Source: Lachnotalea sp041821265 (GTDB taxonomy: Bacteria > Bacillota > Clostridia > Lachnospirales > Lachnospiraceae). From it: 64,000 nucleotides of DNA. Below the pieces are notes generated by a model that was given only the letters and a program-made list of their open reading frames with translations, had not been told where the DNA came from and did not search any database. Shown piece after piece: positions 41,987 to 50,435 of this stretch (the stretch's first letter is position 1; the number at the start of each line of letters is the position of its first letter). The position numbers were made by a program, and so were the translations under genes. The DNA lies in the NCBI GenBank assembly GCA_041821265.1, contig JBGUEQ010000009.1, positions 45,419 to 109,418 on the forward strand, in the 5' to 3' direction.

Positions 41987-43024
41987 TTACTGACAATATT
42001 CTGATCTAACTCGTACCATATCCGCCGTTATTTCCTTTATGTTACTAGCACCACACATCGTCATGGTGTCTTCCAGCTCACTTGCAATTTTATCAATGTA
42101 AATTTTTACGCCTTCTTCATCCCCACCATAGACCGCGGTTACAAATGGTCTTGCTATTAAAACTCCATCTGCTCCAAGTGCCAATGCTTTAAATACATCC
42201 ACACCAGTTCGAATGCCTCCATCGATTAAAACCTTAACGTTAGAATCCTTTAATGCCTCTACTATTTCACTTAGTACCTCTGCCGTCGCCATACATTGAT
42301 CAAGAACTCGACCACCATGGTTTGATACTACGATGGCTGCAGCACCAGCATCCCTTGCCTTAATGGCACCTTTCGCAGTAAGAATCCCCTTAACAATAAA
42401 AGGAACTGAAAAATCATGAATGATTTCCTTTAATTCCTCTACGCTTTTACTTCCTGCTGGTGGTTCACAATTTTTCAAAAAAGGTAGTCCTGCTGCATCA
42501 ATATCCATTGCAACTGCAAACGAACCTGATTCTTTTACCAAAAGCATTTTGTTATGCACCACTTCTTTGCTCCATGGTTTTACGGTTGGTACTCCCAAAC
42601 CATTTACTTCTTTAATTGCCTTTGTCGCATTTACCATAACTTGTTCGTTTGTACCATCACCTGTAAAAGCTGCGATTCCATTTTCTGCACAAGCCTTTAA
42701 TAAAACCTGATTATAACTTAACTCATTATATTTTTCTCCATAATGAAGATTAACAGCACCAACTGGCCCTGCAAATACTGGCATGCGAAATTTTTGTCCA
42801 AACAGTTCAGCTGTGGTATCTACTTTACTATTTGCACATAAGGTATCCATGTTTAGCCTAATTTTTTGCCATTCATCGTAATTGCGGATTGCCGTATCAC
42901 CAATTCCCTTTGCACCTGGTCCTGGAATCGTGTTTTTACATGCCCGTCCATTACAAACATTACATGCCTTGCAATAATTTCCTATGGTTTTTCTCGCTTC
43001 TTCTAACATATTCTCGTAATTCAT
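41987..43024 (-). CDS. FMN-dependent alpha-hydroxy-acid oxidizing protein
   Basis: 345 aa with the lactate-oxidase/IDI-2-type barrel: FIVKGILTAKGAIKARDAGA, the active-site segment VSNHGGRVLDQ, and LIDGGIRTGVDVFKALALGA with ADGVLIARPF for phosphate binding. An N-terminal Cys-rich CKACNVCNGRACKN motif is unusual for simple lactate oxidases and typical of the clostridial subfamily. It probably oxidises an L-hydroxyacid with FMN. The ribosome site is AAGGAGGAAGAAATAA. Confidence 0.85.
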   Translation of the reverse strand: MNYENMLEEARKTIGNYCKACNVCNGRACKNTIPGPGAKGIGDTAIRNYDEWQKIRLNMDTLCANSKVDTTAELFGQKFRMPVFAGPVGAVNLHYGEKYNELSYNQVLLKACAENGIAAFTGDGTNEQVMVNATKAIKEVNGLGVPTVKPWSKEVVHNKMLLVKESGSFAVAMDIDAAGLPFLKNCEPPAGSKSVEELKEIIHDFSVPFIVKGILTAKGAIKARDAGAAAIVVSNHGGRVLDQCMATAEVLSEIVEALKDSNVKVLIDGGIRTGVDVFKALALGADGVLIARPFVTAVYGGDEEGVKIYIDKIASELEDTMTMCGASNIKEITADMVRVRSEYCQ

Positions 43025-43115
43025 TTATTTCTTCCTCCTTATTGTCAATCCAATAATTACTATTTTGCCTTCTGACTTCATAGCAACAACTATGTACAGA
43101 AATGATACCTTTTTC

Positions 43116-43247
43116 GTAACTATTCAGTACCCACTAATGCTAGGTGTTTTGCAAAGCAAAATCCCGCGTTTTCTAGCGCTAAAGTGCAAGTCTCTTGCAT
43201 TTTATGTGCATCGCGTAGCGGTAATTATGAAGGTACTGAATAGTTAG
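43116..43247 (+). repeat. 132-bp interspersed element, copy C
   Basis: Starts GTAACTATTCAGTACCC and ends GGTACTGAATAGTTAG. Internal hairpins TTTTGCAAAGCAAAA and TGCAAGtctCTTGCA. The flanks carry CCTTTT on both sides, a possible target duplication. Same orientation as copy D; the two bracket the ferredoxin gene. Confidence 0.85.
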
Positions 43248-43401
43248 CCTTTTGCATCAATTATCAACGCATACTATATACCATATTTTAGTATATCACA
43301 AATTTATGACAAGGCAAAAGAATGAATTATTATATACGTTATTTTATAAACATGTAATTATACATTTCCTATAACCCCAAACTCTAATAAATATTTTCAC
43401 C

Positions 43402-43448
43402 ACAAAAACAGGCATGTCAACACTCTGATTCGAGTTGCTGACATGCCT
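43402..43448. terminator. Terminator after the ferredoxin gene
   Basis: AGGCATGTCA (43410-43419) and TGACATGCCT (43439-43448). Minus-strand reading ends in TGTTTTTGTGG, so it stops ferredoxin transcripts; the plus strand has a weaker ATTTTA tail. Confidence 0.75.
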
Positions 43449-43561
43449 ATTTTATGCGATTCGTACAGTTCATATAATATACGAAACCACATTGAATTTT
43501 GTTTTATCAAAGTATATGTTATTATATCTTATACATCAATAAACCTTTCATTCCCAATTGT

Positions 43562-43747
43562 TTATAGCTGTTTAATTGCATCAACAGGACAATTCTCCAT
43601 AGCTGATTGTGCATTTTCTTCATTTTCTGGTGTTGCATCTTGGTAAGCTTCTGCTTTCCCCTCGTCGTTCATTTTAAATACTGCTTCTTCTGTTCCAGCA
43701 CAAATCCCACAACCAATACATTCTTCTGGATCTACATAAAATTTCAT
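43562..43747 (-). CDS. Ferredoxin, single [4Fe-4S] type
   Basis: 61 aa. CIGCGIC (10-16) and a distal CPVDAIKQL Cys (~54) supply four ligands for one cubane cluster; the second cluster motif of 2[4Fe-4S] ferredoxins is absent. Low-potential electron carrier in the cytosol. It is transcribed alone, with copies C and D of the 132-bp element on both sides. Confidence 0.92.
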   Translation of the reverse strand: MKFYVDPEECIGCGICAGTEEAVFKMNDEGKAEAYQDATPENEENAQSAMENCPVDAIKQL

Positions 43748-43782
43748 ATAATCACTCCTTTTTCATTAATGTACATATTTGG

Positions 43783-43914
43783 GTAACTATTCAGTACCCA
43801 GCGTACGCGAGGTGTTTTGCGTAGCAAAATCCCAAGTTCTATAGCGCCAAAATGCAATGTCATTACATTTTATGTGCATGCGTAGCGGTAACAAGGAAGC
43901 TACTGAATCGTTAC
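43783..43914 (+). repeat. 132-bp interspersed element, copy D
   Basis: Starts GTAACTATTCAGTACCC and ends CTACTGAATCGTTAC. ATATTT lies on both sides (target-duplication candidate). Internal hairpins are partly eroded (TTTTGCGTAGCAAAA; ATGCAATGTCATTACAT). Confidence 0.85.
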
Positions 43915-43964
43915 CATATTTTACAATTATGCCCATATTTTTAAATTATATTACTATATAAATT

Positions 43965-45296
43965 TTATTCAATCACTTCTTGCGTTTGAAATTTATCTAA
44001 TTCATCCAAATCAAATAATAACTGTAGTATTCCATAACGATTTCTTAACTCTTTTGCATACAAAATACTATTTTTAAGCATATCTTGATCCACATTAATT
44101 TGTTCTGGTAAATAGGGTGCTTCCATTAAATGAAGTAGGTTTATTATTTCTTCTGACTTAGGTAAATGATCGATAAGTGAATTGATTTCATCCATCTTTT
44201 CTTCAATCACTTCTCTTCTTTGCATTACGGCCTCATTACTGTTCTTATGTACCGTATTTTCTAATGCAATTACATCCTCAGCTGCAACACCGTATACTTT
44301 AATTATATTTTCTTCCCACATCTTTTCATCGAAATCAGGCGCTGCTAACTCTCCAATACGGATAGGTGTACTTCTAATCCCCTCATATAACTTAAGGGTA
44401 ATGACGGTTCCAACCGCAACTTTAGTTCCATGTAGTGCACAATGCATATTCTTTTGTAAAAACATAATCTCCCAAAAATGAGACAGATGATGTTCACTTC
44501 CAGATGCAGGTCTTGAATTCCCAACAAAGCTCATTGCTATTCCTGAAAAAATCAACGCCTCCATAATAGAAGAAATTGCCTCTTTGTCTCTTTCTTTTAT
44601 CTTAGAGACCGCTTCTACCACTAATTCTATCGCTTCTCTTACTAATTTCTCTACCCATTCACAATAGTACTCACCGGTAACTATATTGGATAATTTCCAA
44701 TCTGTAAGACACACATATTTTCCTAATATGTCGCCTATTCCTGATGTAAGCATAGCATATGGTGCATTTGCTAAAATAGTAGTATCTGCAATAATTGCCT
44801 TTGCAAGCCCAACCTCATAGGTTGTCTTTAAATTATTAACAATCATTGGTGCGACATTTGATGCATAACCATCCATGGATGGAGCGGTCGCTATTATAAT
44901 ATAATCAATTCCCAGTTTAAAACTTATGAATTTACATAAATCGTTTATAGTGCCAGATCCTACTGCAATGATCAAATCACATTTAGGAGCAATCTGCATC
45001 ATAATTTCGCCAACTGTTCTTTCGTCCGCTATTGGTACCTGTTCCTTTAATACAATTGGTTCAAACTGTATTAAATTATTTCTCAATTCTTGATATACCG
45101 TTTTTCCTGCTATTTCCTCTGTTGTGCTGTCACATACAACGCATGAATTATGGTAAAATCCCGACATTATAATATCAGACAGTTTTGAAATTGCATTCTC
45201 TTCTACTATTATTTTATCAATATCACATCTATGCTTTACACCGCATTCACAATCTATTTCTGTATTTAAAAAATCGTCCCAATTTTTTGTAATCAT
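43965..45296 (-). CDS. sn-Glycerol-1-phosphate dehydrogenase (AraM/EgsA type)
   Basis: 443 aa. An N-terminal NAD-binding half with IAVGSGTINDLCKFIS and TAPSMDGYASNVAPM, and metal-ligand histidines in GSEHHLSHFWEI and HGTKVAVGTV. The family reduces dihydroxyacetone phosphate to sn-glycerol-1-phosphate, the enantiomer used in archaeal lipids and, in Bacillus, for heptaprenylglyceryl phosphate. The N-terminal CECGVKH segment is an addition common in clostridia. The ribosome site is AGGGAGAACAAA. Confidence 0.9.
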   Translation of the reverse strand: MITKNWDDFLNTEIDCECGVKHRCDIDKIIVEENAISKLSDIIMSGFYHNSCVVCDSTTEEIAGKTVYQELRNNLIQFEPIVLKEQVPIADERTVGEIMMQIAPKCDLIIAVGSGTINDLCKFISFKLGIDYIIIATAPSMDGYASNVAPMIVNNLKTTYEVGLAKAIIADTTILANAPYAMLTSGIGDILGKYVCLTDWKLSNIVTGEYYCEWVEKLVREAIELVVEAVSKIKERDKEAISSIMEALIFSGIAMSFVGNSRPASGSEHHLSHFWEIMFLQKNMHCALHGTKVAVGTVITLKLYEGIRSTPIRIGELAAPDFDEKMWEENIIKVYGVAAEDVIALENTVHKNSNEAVMQRREVIEEKMDEINSLIDHLPKSEEIINLLHLMEAPYLPEQINVDQDMLKNSILYAKELRNRYGILQLLFDLDELDKFQTQEVIE

Positions 45297-45406
45297 TTTG
45301 TTCTCCCTAATAAATGGCTAATTTTTTTTAATCCATCATTCACTTAATTTCGGCATTTACTTTGCACAAAGCGAAATACAACTTGTCCTATTTATAATTC
45401 TTAACT

Positions 45407-45537
45407 CTATCTTCTAGCATTAATAATTTTTCTTTTATTGGATTGATTTAAGGATAAAAACACGCCAGTAATAACTTTACTATTTTCTTCTATCCCAATT
45501 GTTCCAATCCCTGTTTTATAAAATATACATATTTCAA
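45407..45537 (-). pseudogene. Remnant of an O6-methylguanine-DNA methyltransferase N-terminus
   Basis: After GGAGG and a TTG start (KYVYF) the frame shifts and reads FYKTGIGTIGIEENSKVITG, like the start of Ogt-type proteins, before a stop. The catalytic PCHRV domain is absent. The call is tentative because only ~40 residues remain. The 480-bp gap 45297-45775 holds no intact gene. Confidence 0.4.
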
Positions 45538-45561
45538 TTTATATACCTCCATAAACACAGT

Positions 45562-45614
45562 AACACATTGAGCCTTCAACACTCTTAATTTACTACGTTG
45601 AAGATTAAATGTGT
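45562..45614. repeat. Inverted repeat upstream of the Ogt-like remnant
   Basis: ACACATT..CTTCAAC (45563-45580) pairs with GTTGAAG..AATGTGT (45597-45614). It may be a leader hairpin or operator that outlived the gene. Confidence 0.4.
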
Positions 45615-45775
45615 CATTCTGTAATCCTATATTCGGATTAAATCATTTGTAAAATATTTAATACTGCCGCTCGCAAGAATAATAGTTTACGGCTATTATA
45701 GCATAGGAGCCTTATACTGTCTATCTTACTTTTGTAAAATCACCTAATGCCGATTACGATAAATAACGATACTAT

Positions 45776-46267
45776 TTATAACTCCTTATAATGAGGAATG
45801 ATATCTTCATAACTTCCATCTTTAAGCAAAAAACCTTTTGGAATTACTCCAAGCCTTGTAAATTCGAGCTTCTCGTATAATCGAAGTGCTCTTTCGTTGC
45901 TTTTTACAACCGCATTAAACTGCAATATTAAATATCCTAGCTCCTTGCCTTTATCCAAACTATGAATTACTAACTTTTCACCTATTTTCATGCCCCTTGC
46001 TTTGCTGCTAACTGCATAACTTGAATTGCAAATATGTCCGCATCTGCCAACGTTATTCGGGTGAAGAATATATAAACCAAGAATTTCATTTGAATCCATA
46101 TCCTCTGCAACACAGGTAAAAGACTGTCCACCAAATAACACTAATCCTGTTTGCGTATTCAGTAGTTCCAATTGTGGATAGGCCACTGCTTCTTCCACCA
46201 CTTCATTCCATATAGCAATCATTTGCTCTAAATCACTCTCACAATATTCTCTTAAAATCACATTCAT
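45776..46267 (-). CDS. GNAT-family N-acetyltransferase
   Basis: 163 aa single-domain GNAT: MNVILREYCESDLEQMIAIW start, acetyl-CoA loop in SYAVSSKARGMKIGEKLVIH, FNAVVKSNERALRLYEKLEF near the end. It resembles phosphinothricin/ribosomal-type acetyltransferases. Substrate unknown. It is followed upstream by an unrelated GNAT gene (46320). Confidence 0.85.
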   Translation of the reverse strand: MNVILREYCESDLEQMIAIWNEVVEEAVAYPQLELLNTQTGLVLFGGQSFTCVAEDMDSNEILGLYILHPNNVGRCGHICNSSYAVSSKARGMKIGEKLVIHSLDKGKELGYLILQFNAVVKSNERALRLYEKLEFTRLGVIPKGFLLKDGSYEDIIPHYKEL

Positions 46268-46319
46268 CCTTCGGTCCCTCTTACGTTAAATGGTATCGCT
46301 TTTTCTTTGTTTCCTAGTT

Positions 46320-47000
46320 TCATGTTTCAGATAATATAGCTGATTTAATTTTTATAATTATACTTTTGTAAATTAATTTTAGTTTGTATTGATATCGATT
46401 GCCTCTGATTCTCTCCATCGTCGTTTCATCATATACCAAGTTTAACACTGCAATTGCTTCTTCTAAATCTGTTTCCCGATAGCCTAACGATTCATCCTTT
46501 ATAATTTCAAAACCCATATCAAGATACATTTGAATTGCAATATGACTCCAGGTTTGCGTATGCAAATAAACATCATGACCTGCCTCATATATTTGAAATA
46601 GCGTTAATATTTTTGTAAATATTGCTTTACCAAGACCAATTCCTTGATAGTCTGGCTTCACTGCAACGAAATGCACTTGTGCTTGATGTAGCCCTTTATA
46701 ATTAATATACCATGCACAGGCATTTGCCACTATGACTCCATCATGGTTTCTGATAAACACCATTCGTTTCTCAAGTTCATCTTGATAGGGAATTAATTCC
46801 TTTTTAAAATAGGCTAATGCCTTTTCCTTTGTTTCATATTCTAAAACTTCTGCTTCTGTCTCAGCCCAATCTAGTTCCAATCCCGGCTCATACATCTGAA
46901 AAAAGTAGCCTCTTGGAAGTTTAATATCCTGATTGAATTTGTTTTTTTTGCTGTCTAATTTCATAATAATACGTTTATATGGAATTGATTTATCTAACAT
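46320..47000 (-). CDS. GNAT-family N-acetyltransferase
   Basis: 226 aa. VHFVAVKPDYQGIGLGKAIF is the acetyl-CoA-binding loop (Q-x-x-G-x-G); TQTWSHIAIQMYLDMGFEII is the second conserved motif. A long N-terminal region (YFFQMYEPGLELDWAETEAE) and a basic C-terminal tail. The ribosome site is GGGGGAGAAGAT. It lies downstream of the eut operon but after that operon's terminator. Confidence 0.82.
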   Translation of the reverse strand: MLDKSIPYKRIIMKLDSKKNKFNQDIKLPRGYFFQMYEPGLELDWAETEAEVLEYETKEKALAYFKKELIPYQDELEKRMVFIRNHDGVIVANACAWYINYKGLHQAQVHFVAVKPDYQGIGLGKAIFTKILTLFQIYEAGHDVYLHTQTWSHIAIQMYLDMGFEIIKDESLGYRETDLEEAIAVLNLVYDETTMERIRGNRYQYKLKLIYKSIIIKIKSAILSET

Positions 47001-47061
47001 ATCTTCTCCCCCACAAAGAGTCTTTTATTTAATCGAGCAATTCACATTCTTCCCTGTTAAA

Positions 47062-47098
47062 CAAACAAATAAACAATGAAAAGTGAAACTTTCCATTG
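47062..47098 (-). terminator. Terminator of the eut operon
   Basis: CAATGgAAAGT, ttc loop, ACTTTtCATTG, then TTTATTTGTTTGTTT on the minus strand. Confidence 0.7.
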
Positions 47099-47121
47099 CC
47101 TCAAACTGAAGTTAATAAATA

Positions 47122-47616
47122 CTAATTTTTCTTTGAAAGAATTGTTCTAGGCTGCTCTGCTTGTATCTGATCCCAAGGTAATTCATCACTGTCTTCTCGA
47201 AGATAGTCAATTATTTGCCAAATACCTTCGCCTGTATAGGAACTCACCTTAAATATGATATCACATCCCGCTAATCTAAGCCATGCCTCTGCTTGATCTG
47301 GCTTAGCTTCTGCCACATCAATTTGTGTCACGATTCCAATCACCGGTCTAGTAGAAGAAGCCGTAACACATGGTGGATATAAGGAATAGCTTTCGGTTGC
47401 ACTGATTAAAAGTCCCACAACATCTGCTTCGTAGGAATATAACGCCAATGCACGTCCTAACGTATGATTCTCAGCATATTCTCCTGGCGTATCTATAACT
47501 ACATCGTAGTGATTGATATATTGTGTTTTATGATAATGAATTGTGTCACCTTTTAGCGCCTGCCTTAAGGTAGTCTTTCCACATTCACTTCTTCCCATTA
47601 AAATAATTTTTTTCAT
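47122..47616 (-). CDS. eutP: EutP/PduV-type small GTPase
   Basis: 164 aa. The P-loop GRSECGKTTLRQAL is at the very N-terminus, DTPGEYAEN is the G3 motif and TQIDVAEAK the G4 motif. EutP has been proposed as acetate kinase or as a GTPase tied to microcompartments; the role remains debated. Last gene of the eut operon, 15 bp after eutS. Confidence 0.9.
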   Translation of the reverse strand: MKKIILMGRSECGKTTLRQALKGDTIHYHKTQYINHYDVVIDTPGEYAENHTLGRALALYSYEADVVGLLISATESYSLYPPCVTASSTRPVIGIVTQIDVAEAKPDQAEAWLRLAGCDIIFKVSSYTGEGIWQIIDYLREDSDELPWDQIQAEQPRTILSKKN

Positions 47617-47631
47617 AATTTAATCCAATCA

Positions 47632-48012
47632 TTACGTTCTAGTAATTGCACACATTGTAAAGGAAAGATTCTCTTTTAAATACTTACAAATTGCTTCAAT
47701 CGCTGCTTCAACCTCTGCCACTCTTCCTGTAAATATTAATGTACCACTAAAGCGATCAATAAATCCCAACTCAACATTTGCTGACTTAATCGCTAAATCG
47801 CCTGCAATCACTGATATCTCCGCGGGACTCATACTGAGTATTCCTATTGCCGCTCTAGCAAAGTCTTCATTTGGATTAAGCCCTAACTTCTTATATATGA
47901 TTTCACCTGGACTTGCAATGATATGAGCTAGTGTAATTTGCTTACCTGGAACTAACTCTTGTACAATTCTTAATTTCTCTGTACCACTATTTAATATTGT
48001 ATCAAATTCCAT
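47632..48012 (-). CDS. eutS: EutS, bacterial-microcompartment shell protein
   Basis: 126 aa from MEFDTILNSG at 48012, with AAGGAGTGCTAAGC upstream; an earlier in-frame GTG sits inside the ribosome site. BMC domain: EKLRIVQELVPGKQITLAHI, GLNPNEDFARAAIGILSMSP, VELGFIDRFSGTLIFTGRVA. EutS forms bent hexamers in the ethanolamine microcompartment shell. It is the only shell gene here; EutK/L/M/N, eutE and eutD are absent from the window. Confidence 0.92.
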   Translation of the reverse strand: MEFDTILNSGTEKLRIVQELVPGKQITLAHIIASPGEIIYKKLGLNPNEDFARAAIGILSMSPAEISVIAGDLAIKSANVELGFIDRFSGTLIFTGRVAEVEAAIEAICKYLKENLSFTMCAITRT

Positions 48013-48164
48013 GCTTAGCACTCCTTATCTATTACGTATCACTTGTTTATCTTTCATACCTTCATAATTTCAAGTATACTTGTACATTTACTACTTATCA
48101 CTTTACTATATGATACAACAAGATACCACACAATACAATATTTATTTGTAACAATTCCGTACTT

Positions 48165-48935
48165 TTATAATTTCAAATTAATTCCACTCGTTTTTTCTTC
48201 CATCATTTTTTCAACAATTGTTACGATCTGTGCTCCTGCTTCCACAGGAGGCATTCCAAATTTATGAATATTAGATACGACGCTACGTTGTGATTCTGGT
48301 TTTTTTGTACTTGACTCATATGCCATATAGGCACTCATACTATCTCCCGTTGCAAGCCCTGGGCGTTCTCCTATCAAAATAATAGTAACTTTAGGATTCA
48401 ATGCTTCACTGATACGGTCCATGGTTGCCACTCGTGCATATTTCACGTAAATCGGTGTTCCGACCTCGTACCCTTTATCTTTTAATCCTTCGATAATCAT
48501 TGGATAAATATCTGGGAGATTATGCGCAATGGAAGGCGCACTTAAACCATCCCCTGCAATAATTTGAACATCAATATCATGTTTGCATTCTTTTTTGATA
48601 TCCGCAATTGTTTCCTCTGAAAAACGTCTACCTAAATCTGGTCTTGTAATATACTCATCTTTGTCTTTACACAAAGATTGTATCTTCATGAATCCAAGTT
48701 TATCTACTTCTGTCTCATCTGCTTCATTCCAAACAGCATCATTGGCAATTGCATGATCCGCGCGAAATCGAAGATATGTCTCAGTGCGAAGTCTGGCTCC
48801 TGCTTTTCCAACACAAATACGAGCATCAGTTTCCTTCTTAATCGTTTGGCACACATGAGCGTCAATAGGCTCTTTAATCGTAACTCTTTCTTTTAAGTCA
48901 ATCGCCGAAATATCTCTTACAAATCCATCACCCAT
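48165..48935 (-). CDS. eutC: Ethanolamine ammonia-lyase, small subunit
   Basis: 256 aa. RICVGKAGARLRTETYLRFR, ADHAIANDAVWNE, VQIIAGDGLSAPSI, ILIGERPGLATGDSMSAYMA and the C-terminal AGAQIVTIVEKMM are EutC hallmarks. With EutB it makes the adenosylcobalamin-dependent lyase that splits ethanolamine into acetaldehyde and ammonia. The start shares one base with the eutB stop. Confidence 0.95.
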   Translation of the reverse strand: MGDGFVRDISAIDLKERVTIKEPIDAHVCQTIKKETDARICVGKAGARLRTETYLRFRADHAIANDAVWNEADETEVDKLGFMKIQSLCKDKDEYITRPDLGRRFSEETIADIKKECKHDIDVQIIAGDGLSAPSIAHNLPDIYPMIIEGLKDKGYEVGTPIYVKYARVATMDRISEALNPKVTIILIGERPGLATGDSMSAYMAYESSTKKPESQRSVVSNIHKFGMPPVEAGAQIVTIVEKMMEEKTSGINLKL

Positions 48936-50308
48936 TATGCTTTCCCCTTTCTCTGAAAGAATATAGAAGGGTCACCAGCTCTTGCTGTTAACATTCCATT
49001 TTCCATGATTCCCAATTGTTCCATACGTTTTTCAAATTCTTTCATTGGTCTTTTATTGCTGATTTCTCTCAGTGCAGCTCCATCATGGTATCCAGAAGAT
49101 TGATACATAAGCATAATATCATCGCCCGCCGGAACTCCCATCACGTAGTTTACTCCAGCACTTGCAAGCATAACTCCTAAGTTTTCCAAATCATTTTGAC
49201 TTGCCTTCATATGGTTGGTATAACATACATCACAGCCCATTGGAATACCTGTTAATTTACCCATGAAATGATCTTCTAGTCCTGCTCTTATCACCTGTGC
49301 TCCATCATATAAATATTCTGGTCCAATAAAACCTACCACCGTATTCACACAATATGGTTTATAACGCTTAGCAAACCCATAGCAACGTGCTTCCATCGTT
49401 AATTGATCGGCACCACAATGTCCTTCTGAAGATAATTCAGATCCTTGACCCGTCTCAAAATACATGAAATTGGGACCTATTGAAGATTTCTTTTCCTTCA
49501 TCATTTCATAAGCTTCGTCCATTAAGCTTACGCTGATTCCAAAAGCTTCATTTGAAATTTGAGAACCTGCAATACTTTGAAACATCAAATCCATAGGTGC
49601 GCCTTGCTTCAATGCTCCCATTTGCGTAGTTACGTGAGATAAGACACAGTTTTGCGTTGGTATTTCCCACTCTATCATAAAATCTTTGAATGCATTTAGA
49701 ATTTTAGTGGTCTGTTCCACCGTATCAATTGCTGGATTAAGTCCAATCAATGCATCTCCACTAGCATAGGAAATCCCTTCGTAAACAGATGCCATAACCC
49801 CTTCAAAACTATCCGTTGGATGATTTGGTTGCAAGCGAACCGCTAACGTTCCCTCCAGTCCAATGGTAGTGTTACAAGTAGCTATCACTATTAATTTTTT
49901 AGCCGCATATACTAAATCTAAGTTACTCATTAATTTTGTAACAGCCGCGATCATTTCTGCTGTTAAACCATCTCGAATGGCTTCAATTTGAATCGCTGGC
50001 GATTCGAGTAAAAATTCACGGAAATCGCCAACCGTCATCCCTTTTATTTTCTCATAAGCAACTAAATTAAGTCCATCGTAAATGACTCTAGTCACTTCAT
50101 CTGTCTCGTAATCCGCAACTGGATGATTATAAATATCTTCTAAGGTCAAATCAGCTAATACTACTTTTGCCGCAACACGCTCTGTAGCATCTATAGCAGC
50201 CACACCGGCTAATCGATCTCCTGATTTTTCCTCATTGGCCTTTGCCAATACTTCTTTTACAGATTTAAATTCATACGTTTTTCCAAAAAGCATTGTCTTT
50301 AAATTCAT
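48935..50308 (-). CDS. eutB: Ethanolamine ammonia-lyase, large subunit
   Basis: 457 aa from MNLKTMLFGKTYEFKSV at 50308, with TGGAGGAAACT upstream. Conserved parts include DALIGLNPAIDTVEQTTKIL, VLSHVTTQMGALKQGAPMDL, FETGQGSELSSEGHCGADQL and NYVMGVPAGDDIMLMYQSSG. TIM-barrel catalytic subunit binding adenosylcobalamin with EutC. It requires EutA for reactivation, encoded upstream in the operon. Confidence 0.96.
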   Translation of the reverse strand: MNLKTMLFGKTYEFKSVKEVLAKANEEKSGDRLAGVAAIDATERVAAKVVLADLTLEDIYNHPVADYETDEVTRVIYDGLNLVAYEKIKGMTVGDFREFLLESPAIQIEAIRDGLTAEMIAAVTKLMSNLDLVYAAKKLIVIATCNTTIGLEGTLAVRLQPNHPTDSFEGVMASVYEGISYASGDALIGLNPAIDTVEQTTKILNAFKDFMIEWEIPTQNCVLSHVTTQMGALKQGAPMDLMFQSIAGSQISNEAFGISVSLMDEAYEMMKEKKSSIGPNFMYFETGQGSELSSEGHCGADQLTMEARCYGFAKRYKPYCVNTVVGFIGPEYLYDGAQVIRAGLEDHFMGKLTGIPMGCDVCYTNHMKASQNDLENLGVMLASAGVNYVMGVPAGDDIMLMYQSSGYHDGAALREISNKRPMKEFEKRMEQLGIMENGMLTARAGDPSIFFQRKGKA

Positions 50309-50339
50309 AGTTTCCTCCATTAGTGCTATTTAACGCACA

Positions 50340-50380
50340 CATTGGTAGACATGAAAGTAACACTATCACATCTACCAATG
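50340..50380 (-). promoter_or_regulatory. Hairpin between the permease and eutB
   Basis: CATTGGTAGA (50340-50349) and TCTACCAATG (50371-50380), a perfect 10-bp stem with a 21-nt loop, in the leader of eutB on the minus strand. No T-run follows. Possibly a stability or processing element. Confidence 0.5.
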
Positions 50381-50390
50381 ATACTTTTCT

Positions 50391-50419
50391 AGTAACTATT
50401 CAGTACCTTCTTAGTTACC
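50391..50419 (-). repeat. End fragment of the 132-bp element
   Basis: GTAACTATTCAGTACCTTC followed by TTAGTTACC equals the terminal 28 bp of copies A/B read from their right end, with one mismatch. The remaining ~100 bp is missing. It lies just downstream of the broken permease gene. Confidence 0.7.
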
Positions 50420-50435
50420 TTTTATAAATACTATT

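Noticed and set aside
43065..43247. 60-aa ORF within repeat copy C
   Set aside because: Created by the repeat element itself; other copies do not keep the frame.
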